Assembly: GCA_001579985.1 (NCBI GenBank)
Contig: LRSR01001946.1
Coordinates: 1-43,373 of the forward strand
Direction of reading: 5' to 3'
Source of the DNA: Hypsibius dujardini
Taxonomy: Eukaryota > Tardigrada > Eutardigrada > Parachela > Hypsibiidae
DNA length: 43,373 bases
The position numbers and the translations under genes are program-made. Shown here in pieces: positions 34,224-43,373 of this stretch (position 1 is its first letter; each line of letters starts with the position of its first letter). The notes below the pieces were generated by a model that had not been told where the DNA came from, made no database searches, and was given only the letters and a program-made list of their open reading frames with translations.

Positions 34224-35515
34224 CTATCCTGATCCCACCTGCTGCGCATTGACGTGTTGTTGCAACTGCAGCTTTGGTTGCGCCTTTTGATCTCTTATCG
34301 ATGCCAACTCGGTATCTTTATTGGTTTGTACCAGCTGTGAATCCTGATCACTGACGCTGGCCGATGTTATTGACGTATATAACGGGGTGATTTGTGCTTG
34401 ATGGGTAAGGGCCATCTGCTGTCGCGCATTATTAACCAAAATAAACTCGGCATTTGCAAATGCGCCTGCCTGTCATCTATTCTCTCTCCCGAAATCTTGA
34501 CCGGTCGGGCATAAGGGTGCTATCGATGCCAAACGTGGTTGCGCATATGGGAAATCGAAATTCATGACAAGGCTAACTAAGCTACTAAATTTTTTCCCAC
34601 TTCCAAGGTCGGCAGATATGGGTTCAATATCCACACTCCGTAACCCTGCCAGACAGGAACTCTTCTAACTGATTCCACCCTTTAAACACAATATTTTTTT
34701 GTACGTTCTTAATTGAGTGATGACTTCTTCTACAGTAGTGGGGTTTTCGGTGACAAAATGTTCCTAATACTTCATAGGTAATCCTTCGTATAACCTCTGG
34801 TTCTTATCTGCTACGACTGTATTTGGGTTGGCACTTGTTATGAAACTCAATACATGATATAGTATGAAATTGGGTTTATTTCGATCAGCGCCTGCCCTCT
34901 TTCTTGATAAAGAACATAATCAGCTCTTGTTTTCCCGAATGAAGCGATGAACTCTTGTTTAAATCAGCCCATCCAGAAATTTGTTGCCATTAAATTGTGG
35001 TAGTGCTGTGCCTTGAAAGCTCAGAAGTAATATTTTTTGCGACGAGGTCCCAATTGTATGCAATCGGTTCCGAATATGAGAAAGAAACCTCGCTTTTTTC
35101 CCGACATCAGAATGTTCCAAAAATTTCGTGAAATCTTCTGTTTTTTCTTCCTGTAGAATTTGTTTGAAATTCTGCGCATTTATGGCTTTCACGAACTCGA
35201 TATTCATAGGCTCGTCTTCCCCTATTAAACCTTCGCTGCCTTCCTGGTTTTCGTTTGGTTGCAGAAATAACTCGGGCGATTGGCTGAAACTGACAAGGTA
35301 AGTTGTGGCTCAATACCAGCAGCAGAGCCCTCTTCCAGGTCAACCTGAATAGCTGCCTTTTTATCGGACGCTTTATTCTTATAAACTGTATCGTTTGCTT
35401 TCAATAAAAGCTGAACCGATTGTGGGTTTGTATTTCTTTTAATAAATAAATAAAAATGTTTGAACTGAAACAATTACGCCATCGGCACCGGTGACGACGG
35501 AAAGTTCTGTTTTAT
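34224..35515 (-). pseudogene. Decayed LTR-retrotransposon gag relic
   Basis: On the minus strand, coding-like pieces of a Gag-type protein lie in successive frames: about 35473-35225, 35230-34959, 34958-34690 and 34439-34224. They are interrupted by several stops and frame changes. The middle part (about 34950-34790) has the charged helical pattern and a LYEGLP motif seen in capsid regions of Ty3/Gypsy-like elements; the last piece is Gln-rich. No protease, reverse transcriptase or integrase remnant and no flanking LTR pair was found. The element is dead; family assignment is by motif impression only. Confidence 0.45.
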
Positions 35516-35842
35516 CCATTGTTTCAGTACCCACTTTTTTAACCCTCTAACATGTCAACTAAAATGCTAATGGCGCTAACAAGAAAGTTTTTGCTGGAAA
35601 TGCGAAAGCCATTACGTTTGAATCGGCTTCAAATGAATCTTTTAGTAAATATATATGAGTTTTTGTTTCGAACTTCATTTGTTAACAATCAAATTGTTTT
35701 TAAGAAGTGACTTACAGAACAAATCATGTCAAACATTTTGAAATTCGGCCTTGTTATCCTTATCAATTATGGATTCTCGAAAACCAGCAATTATTCACAT
35801 CCGAACTAGCAAACACGAGTAAGTAATCCTAACCATGCTACA
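35516..35842. other. AT-rich spacer
   Basis: No gene, repeat or signal could be supported in this stretch between the gag relic and the foldback element. Confidence 0.4.
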
Positions 35843-36277
35843 TGTTCTAGATATAACATATCCCGACAGTTGAGCCATTCAATTACTGTTTTGAGCGCGG
35901 TATGATTCAACTCCAGTGAAAATTGATAAAACGGGATTGATCCATGGATGTATTAATCAAGAGAGGGAAAAAGAGAAGGCGAACCAAAGTAATAATGGCG
36001 AAGTCAACCAAAGTTGTTGCGTCAGAGGTTACACTTCTGCGCACATGATAATATGATTGTACAGATACGAGTTCAGGTATTCCAAAAATTGCAAACTGCA
36101 GCATCTTATCCGAAACGACATTTTTGGCTCACTTCGTCATTACTACTTTTTCACGCCTTTTTTTATTCCCTCTCCATTATCCATCCATTTATCAATCTTC
36201 CCTGGAGCTGAGTCATACTGCGCTCTTGAACAAAAGTAGAATGGTTCAACTGTCGGGGATATGCTATATTCAGAACA
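35843..36277. mobile_element. 435-base long-TIR foldback/MITE
   Basis: The left arm (35843 to about 36030) and right arm (about 36100-36277) are inverted copies at roughly 75 to 80 percent by eye. Both begin TGTTCT and share ATATAACATAT, CCCGACAGTTGA, AGATTGATAAA and AAAGTAATAATGGCGAAG-like blocks in order. The outer ends are the best conserved. Open frames inside occur on both strands and are by-products of the symmetry. No target duplication could be fixed. Confidence 0.75.
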
Positions 36278-38246
36278 AATTTGTTACACATATTTTTGAA
36301 AGATGATGCGGTTCAGGCTGGCCGAATTTTTTACAAATCAATTGAAAAACGAGAACACTGTTGGCCAAGCTTGTTTCGATGCATAATTGTTGCTGTACAA
36401 AAAATGGCAATTTTAAAATTTTATCCAGATCCATTTTTATTTCTCCGTAACCATGTTAGTAACTCTCGGAGCCTCAACCAAGCATTTCTTGAGCTATGTC
36501 AACCACCAAACTTTGGATAGTTTCAAGAACGTCGTATTTGTTGGCTCTTGTGTACATTTTCCAAAGTTACAGACCAGGACGTTTTTGTGTTTCCCACATA
36601 TAGTTCGATGATGCAGTTTTATGAATACAACCGATCAAACCCGTCGCTCGAAGAGTGTGTTTGAAAACGAGTAAATGAAACCGTCTTGGTGAAGGTTGCG
36701 GTGCTTGATAGAAGGTGATTCATGCTGACATTTTTTTGTTTACACCATCTAAAAATGGAAAGCGCAAAAATGTACCGTCTAATTTAAATTTGCTTCCAGT
36801 TATTTACGTTACCTGGCTGCCTGTTGGTCTTTTTGTTTGTCTCACTTTCTGTCTGCGTGCCTGTCTGTTGGCCTGGTTGTCCGCCTACATGTTTGTCGGA
36901 CTGACGAGAACATGAATTATAATCTCATGAATAAATTGTAATCTCAATTTCCCACATTACTACCACATCCTCTGCAGGTTTAAATTTTTTTCACAACGAA
37001 AAAGGAAAAAGTTTTGCCACCTAAGGTCGTCATGTTAACAGTTGCCATACCCGGAGTTTCTGCGATGTCAACCTGGAATTTAGAAACGCTGCGAAATTGA
37101 GTGCTTGTTTTGACACACACTACAATTTAATGACATCCACATTACCAACTGAATCTATCTATTTAGTGCCATTAGCATTTTAGTTGTGATACTAAAAGGT
37201 AAAAATTTGTGGTTCTGAAACAATGGACAAATTGGAACTTTCCATCGTCATCAGTGTTAGGCTCTGCCTAACCGTCCATCCATTTAATATTCGTTAATTA
37301 TATAAACTTTTGTGAGTCGACCTATTTTGTCTGCTTGTTGTTTGTCAGTTTATATAAATGAGTGTTTTACATAGTCGTTAGGTAATCTCTGTTTGTGATT
37401 GTGCGTGTGTTGATCTTTTTAAACAGAAAAATTTGATTTGTAAAGGGGTATTTCTTTAGTTTTTATTTTATTTTTTCGTTTGTCAGTCTTATAAACTCTC
37501 ATTATCTATTGTGTGTGTCAACCTAACATTCTACCGATAGGGTTAAGACCTATCACCAGTGGTGACAGCGTAACTGTTTTAGTTTGAACGTTTTTATTAT
37601 CTGGAATTATCTAAAAATTTGCAGTGGTTAGGGATAGTGTAAGCATATGATATGATATAGCATGCATTGAATGAAGTCGGCATAAACGGCAAACCCGGCA
37701 TATCTAAATCGCAATGACTGGCAAACCTACTAACGCATACTTCTAAAGCATATAATCAACTCAATCAAAATATAAACATTTGGTTTTGCACATGGAACTC
37801 AACTGAAAAGCTGTGCATGTTGACAAGGTTTCAGATAACTCGTAGCAGAGTAAGCAACTACTGTAAATATATACTGTAGCATGTGCCTGACTGTTGCTGT
37901 TATGAAATTATGTTAAATATTCAGATATTTCCCACATGGCACCGCTGGAGATTTTGAGAATAAATATTCTGTTTTAACGGACCTGCTGAACAGAAGGATG
38001 GTTGGACTAGGCTCGTAACAGCTGGATTTATTGGCTGCAATTGGGCAATTTTTATGCGGTATTTCCTCGATTATCATCCAGCAGAAACGTATGCATAATT
38101 TAATATTCAACTATGAGACTATAATTTTGGCAACGCAACGACGAAGCGCCACTCTTTACAAGATTGCGGGCAATGGAAACAGTTTCACATCCATTTTGAG
38201 CGGAATTTTTGCAGTTTGTAGTAAATGCGGAGATTGGGGAGTAGAT
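36278..38246. other. Gene-poor spacer 3' of the lectin-kinase gene
   Basis: No gene is supported. A CTGCCTGT/GTCTG low-complexity patch lies at about 36810-36900. Short frames show no motifs. Confidence 0.45.
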
Positions 38247-38252
38247 TTTATT
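38247..38252 (-). terminator. Polyadenylation signal of the lectin-kinase gene
   Basis: AATAAA on the minus strand, 56 bases after the stop codon at 38308. The distance fits a short animal 3' UTR. Confidence 0.55.
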
Positions 38253-38307
38253 TGGAAATTAGACAAACTATATTGCAGATACTTACAGCATAGAACAGTT
38301 TGCATTG

Positions 38308-41300
38308 TCAGTTTAATGTCGCTAGCTCACTAAGTGCCACTGCCTGTTGGCATTCCGCAAAACGAGTCATTTGTTCAGTGAAACTGTCTGGAATGGTGTC
38401 CAGATTCTCCACACTCAAATATGGAGTGTCGGCGAAGACGTGGAGGATGAATTCGTCAAGAATCTTAAGTATCGCAGAAAACTTGGGCCTGTCGTCGCTC
38501 AATATATGCCAACAATTGCGCATTAAGTCGTACCTATACATGCGAACAGAGTTTTGGTCAATTTCGTTGGTGTAACAGTCAAATAAATTGTCGCTTTGTA
38601 ACCTGATTCCGTGCACTCACATTTCTAGGGGAGCTTCAACTGGACGACTCATCTGGTGGCCCTGCATCAGCCACTCCGCAAAAACGTTGGCGGAGAATTT
38701 GGCTACATCACCATCTTCAAAGGGCGTTCCACCGAGACTGAAGATCTCCCACAGCAACACGCCATACGACCAGACGTCTGATTTTTGCGAGAACTGCCGC
38801 TCCAAAATGGTATCCGGCGGCATCCACAAAATGGGCAGTGGTATCTATTAACGATAGTATATAATGTTGTCGCGACAAAATAGGCTGCCATTTTTTAAAA
38901 CTCACGAGATTGTTTGCGACCGTATAAGACTCCACTCCATGTCTGGCCAAACCAAAGTCTGAAATCTTGATGACACGAGACGCCGCGACGAGAACGTTGC
39001 GAGCAGCTAGGTCGCGATGGATGATCCGACGAGCGGAGAGGTATTCCATCCCTCTGCAAATCTGATGACTAAACTTTATGAGGTCGTGCGTGGATAGGAT
39101 TGTGTTCTGCATCTCCTCGACGGTATCAGTTCGGTCCTCGCGCCAGCAAATATCCAGCCATAACGCTCGAATGTCGTTGTAGTTAACCTCTGACATTTTC
39201 CCATCGGCATTCGTTGTCGAATAAAAGTGTTCACCCTGCCGGTTTCTGAGGTACACCAGTAGTGATCCGAATTCACAATACTCGAGAATTAAAAATGGCC
39301 ACCCTATAATGGAATAGAAAATGGACAAGTTATAAAAGAATTCTTTGGATGGAACAATTAAAAATGATGCCTTTAATCATACCTTCATGTATCACTCCTA
39401 AAATGTTGACAATGTTTACGTGTCGTCCACACTTCAGCATGACCTTGAATTCATCGTCGAACATCTCTGCTGCCTCTTTAGTGGCGGCCTTGTGCAGTGT
39501 CTTGACCGCCACTGTCACCGGGCTCTTGGATACCGTGGGTAAATGGAACGCAGTGGCTTTGTAAACTATACCAAACTGACCCCTGCCTAACACTCGATCA
39601 CCTGTGCGTGAATAGCATAAGTGTGTTAAAAATTCGAAGGTCAATCACAATACACAATGAACCCTGACATTATCAATCTATTCTCATGCTTATATCGTTC
39701 TATGAATGCTTAAAAACGGAACGTCGTTTATTTTCCATTAATCCATCCTGGACCGTTTGTTCAGAATCAGTGAAACCGTATTATTAGGTTAAAATATAGG
39801 TTCTTAATATCTTCAAGGTTTGAAATACGTTGACAATCTTCAGAAAAATCCGATTCAATTTAGGAATATTTTTAAATTTTCGAACCGGACTCCTAGTTGA
39901 TTTGTTTTGAACTTAATGTTTGAGATTTGAATCCTTCCTTAAGCTGAAAGATATTGTCATGCTAAGCTCAACTTACTAAGCTCAATGGCTGTTGCGGGAA
40001 CTTGCAGTAGACGAGCATATTCGCAATCAGCATACCCGATTCCCAAGCTGGGTGCGAGCTTCCCGTGTCCCACGGCAGAGCAAAACCAATTTTGGGGATC
40101 GTTGTTACTGGCATGAAGCTGGGTGCGCTTTTGCTTCCGCAATCTACGTAGGCGCAGAAAGTGCCAGCAGAATACGACGCAGATCAAGAGAAAGGCGCCA
40201 CTGCTTGCGGCAATGGCAGTCTCCGTGTCCGAGAGAGCAGGATCTATGTTTGAGTTATTAACGTCGGGTTCAGTTGAGGGAAGGTCTGAGTGTTGTGGGG
40301 TTGTAAGAATGGTTGTTAAATGTGTTGCGGTAAGCTTATCCGTTCCCTCGGTGGTTTGTGTTGTCGTCAAAACTAGAGAAATTAAACCTGGTTAGAGCCA
40401 AGTAAGCTAGAATACTGTCATGTGAATACTGATTGCTATATGATCCATCACTCCTTTCTATCCCTCGGTTGCGCATCGAGGATCATGAGTGGTCAGTTCG
40501 ATAATTGGACAACGCTAAAATGACTCGTTTATTAATCGGTTTAGCAGATTGTGGCGCGACAAACCACCGTAGTCGTTAGTTTGTGTAAGGACATGCAGAT
40601 TCTTCGTAATATCAAGGAAATTTATAAAGAATGCTTACATCTGACCAGGGCTGCGTTAGGGTTATAATAGAGTTGCATTTTAAAGGATTGATTTGGTTCT
40701 AAGTTCTCTTGCTGTTCGGATACCAATACGGTCTAAGAGCTGTCGAAACGGTCACCCTGGGTTAAGCAAACAAAAAAAGCAGGACGAAGACACCAATCAA
40801 TGAAAAGACCGATGCCACTTTCACTAGTGGAAGGCACCTCAGGTATTGGTAGGCTCCTCCCTTTTGTGGAGTCCAAGTTTTTTGTAGCTTTAACTAGGAA
40901 CACGTTTGTATCTACGATTAGTCTTTTTTGTCGCCAGAACTGGAAATTAGCTTGAAGATTTCACTCAAGATAACCTTTTTAAATTGGTATTCTCATTTGA
41001 GCGTGGTTTGAGCTTCTTTTTTAGTGAGGATCGTGGGGGAGCTCCTAGTATAATTAGTGCTCGTAGGAATTGGGTTTTAATGCGCCTAATGAATTATGCC
41101 TATGTTTTTAGGTGGTCAGAGTTCGAGCAGAAAAGTATTTCGTGATGTTGTATTTATTGCGTGTTCATTGGGAGTAATTATTGTGCCTCAAATGTGCGCA
41201 AAGCTGAGCCAGAAGTTCATGTTCCACTGTCCACATTTCCACGTTTCTACAGTAAAAGAGCCTACCCTCCCCCTCCTACGCACTAGCAGGAGGGCTGCGA

Positions 41301-43258
41301 AACCTTTTTTTTGTTTCTCTCTGCGCATTGGATGAAATTTAGGGTTGCAAGTAATTAAAAAATCTTAAGAAATGAAATGGATAAATTGTGATTTGAATCT
41401 GACGCCGCTGCGAAATGTCAGAGTTTCTTAACGTCTAAGAGTTTGCTCGTTGCAGCAAATACAAGATGCAGTTGATCAAGCCCAAATATCAATTTTCTGG
41501 CGGTGGGAGGTGTTCTTAAGGCTCAACAACACCGGATTTACCTGTCGGGGCTGGTGAATGTCCCACTTTGAAACCCTCGCAGAGGGCAAACTTCTTTTCC
41601 CCGCATGAGCTCAAGTACCACCGACCTGGCTGCGAACCATCCTTCCTCGCAGAGTACACAGCGGCGCAAAATGTCGTCTCTGCCATTACGGGCAGTTTTG
41701 GCTCATTAACCGCCCATGAGTATGTCGCAACATCCACTTCTGCGCCCGTTATCCACAACGTGTGAGTACCGTTGACTGTCATTCCAATCCAGAAATCAAT
41801 TGGTGCAGTTTCAAGTTCCAGCAAAAATTCTGCTAGAAAGTTCTGCTTCTCCACTGACTCGAACGTGGCCAGGTCACCTTGGTATTTAGCCTGACAAAAC
41901 GAACGCGCCTCTTCGAACGTTAAGAATGGCCTGGCCGCCAAGGGCATTATAGGGTCATGGCCTGGGTAGAAACAGGTGGGTTGTTGCCTATCCCAAGACC
42001 GGCCCCATCGATGACAACCGTCTTCTCCGTTGTTGGCGGCATAGCTGCCGGGCAGCTGGACCTAGGAACGGTATCAAACGTCAAGAGAGACGGATTGATT
42101 TGAACTTTATTCAGTCTTGTTTTAATTTCAGTGTCAAATAGTATGGCACTCTGATTCTTATTTGAAAATTTGAGCAGAAATGCAAAATACTTCGATTTCA
42201 TCTAGGCATCACTGCTGCGTACCGTATTCCCGTGGTCTCAAGGGACAGCAAAGCACCGCTTCAGTGCAGCACACACACAATGACACAGGTCCAGATATAC
42301 GGTGCGAGCGCTGGCGGAATGCACGCTCTAGGTTATAACCCATTGAGACCAGGGGAATACGGTATAGAACCGAATTAACAGAAAAACAACGAATCTTTTC
42401 CTTTAAAATGTACTTTCACAGCAGCGGCTAAAATTGACTGAGTATGTTCAAATTTGTTTGCAATCTCTTCAAGAAGTTTGAAATTCTTTTGCAATCTTCA
42501 GATCAGGTCGCTTTTATATACATTTTTTTAAAACATGTCAGATATTTCTGAATCTAATCAACATCGAATGCATCGGTAAATACATGGTCACATCAGTGGC
42601 GGGTCCAAGTTTGAGCCACTTTCAGTTTTGGCTGGTGTAGCTCGAACTTAGACCGCAGCTGATTTGGTCATGTGTGTATCCCCAGTTTGATTTAACTTAA
42701 TTTTATCGAAGTTAACTTGAATTTACATTAGACATTTGGTGCCATCAAAAACACGCGACCTTTGGTATAATTGGTGTCATACACGTCGAAGTCTTCATCT
42801 CGTTGCAGTCATACGCGGCTACTCCTTGGGAACCAACCGTGGCAACGCAAGACATATTCATTTGCCACGGATGATCGGGATACGGAATTTGTCTCACCCA
42901 AGGAGTGAACTCCACTCGCTGACCATTCTGTTGCACATATTCTCTGGGGCTGAAGGGCTTGGCGGTGCAGTCCAGATCGATCCAGCTGTCGAGTGCCAAG
43001 TCTTTCAGCTGCTGCCATGAAAGGACCCTTGCAGGCTGTGTTCGCGATAGCTGACACTGTTGTTTCCAGTCTAGGCCGGTGGAAGGGGCGTTGGCTTGAT
43101 AGCAGTATCCATCAGACTCTGTCCAGTCGGATGGACATCCCAGCGGAAGATCTAGCAGAAAAGTAAGGGAAAATATGGTTAAATAAAGCTTATTGCTGAG
43201 ATCACTCACGGTTTGTGAAAGCATCGCTCATCCAGTTGATCACCATGTTATGCGCCAA
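38308..43258 (-). CDS. C-type lectin receptor tyrosine kinase (5' end incomplete)
   Basis: Proposed minus-strand exons: a short one from at most 43258 to 43210, then A 43151-42760, B 42061-41542, C 40372-39977, D 39601-39383, E 39303-38906, F 38844-38621 and G 38533-38308. Exons A-G give 791 residues and every junction agrees in phase. Exon A is a C-type lectin domain ([13 protein letters not shown] to MKTSTC). Exon B is a second one ([38 protein letters not shown]). Exon C holds a Thr-rich stalk, a transmembrane helix ([17 protein letters not shown]) and a basic stop-transfer. Exons D-G form a whole tyrosine kinase domain: GRGQFG 442-447, Lys 470 in [12 protein letters not shown] (Asp 607), DFG 625-627, [17 protein letters not shown] and [10 protein letters not shown]. 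An insert of about 50 residues precedes the catalytic loop, as in PDGFR/VEGFR/FGFR relatives. The donor after exon A (AAG|GTCGCG) is weak; the others are good. The signal peptide must lie beyond the window. Phosphotyrosine signalling from a lectin ectodomain is inferred from the domains. Confidence 0.8.
42220..42364. mobile_element. 145-base MITE in the intron between the two lectin exons
   Basis: Inverted 22-base ends, 42220-42241 and 42343-42364, differ at one position (TACCGTATTCCCGTGGTCTC plus AA on the left). Counting the outer TA as target site gives ends CCGTATTCCC...GGGAATACGG flanked by TA on both sides, as in Tc1/mariner-like MITEs. No coding content. It lies in the 698-base intron between exons A and B of the lectin-kinase gene. 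Confidence 0.8.
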
Positions 43259-43373
43259 CCCTTAGCAAGCAAGTGGTGTTTCGAGCCATAAAACATTCCA
43301 TGATAAGGTTTAGTCGCTTCAACTGATCCTTGAGTTAGTTCAACTCGTCCATGAACCATTTCAATCGGTTCAG
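43259..43373. other. Right edge, intron of the lectin-kinase gene
   Basis: Upstream of the short exon ending at 43210, an acceptor-like GCTAAG precedes GGTTGG. The rest shows loosely repeated GGTTCA/CCAT motifs (TTCAACTGATCC, GAACCATTTCAATC) and no exon. Confidence 0.3.

Overview
This window reads as nuclear DNA from a small-genome invertebrate animal. The genes are split by short GT-AG introns (about 70 to 1200 bp), the spacers are AT-rich and full of decayed simple repeats, and the protein families (membrane J protein, class 3 lipase, rhodopsin-type GPCRs, GLB1L2-type beta-galactosidase, receptor tyrosine kinase with C-type lectin domains) are metazoan. Gene density and intron style would suit a tardigrade or a similar protostome, but that is a guess from style only. 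No tRNA, rRNA, CRISPR or bacterial operon was seen. All exon junctions were built by hand from splice consensus plus codon-phase agreement; none was checked against transcripts.

Layout. 1-79: possible 3' end of a zinc-ribbon-like ORF entering from the left. 4354-5319 (+): intronless, single-pass J-domain protein. 6567-8137: a candidate DNA transposon remnant and a 280-bp foldback. 9948-10924 (-): a three-exon orphan gene starting with half a PHD-like zinc module. 11451-13733 (-): two-exon class 3 lipase-like protein. 15471-16030 (+): GPCR pseudogene with at least two frame breaks. 16-20 kb: repeats, including a 45-bp tandem array made of palindromes. 20055-24497 (-): nine-exon secreted and probably GPI-tailed beta-galactosidase. 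25837-27654 (-): two-exon, 345-residue GPCR with altered signature motifs. 27.7-38.3 kb: gene-poor, with microsatellites, foldback elements at 30289-30457 and 35843-36277, a rearranged repeat pair at 30476-31384, and a decayed retrotransposon gag relic at 34224-35515. 38308 to the right edge (-): the most striking locus, in which two C-type lectin exons splice in phase to a transmembrane exon and then to a complete tyrosine kinase domain.

The genes do not form an obvious pathway. Several are cell-surface or secreted (beta-galactosidase, GPCR, lectin-kinase). The lectin receptor tyrosine kinase is the best candidate for an undescribed system: an extracellular carbohydrate- or protein-binding module wired directly to phosphotyrosine signalling, with a kinase insert and a remodelled activation loop.
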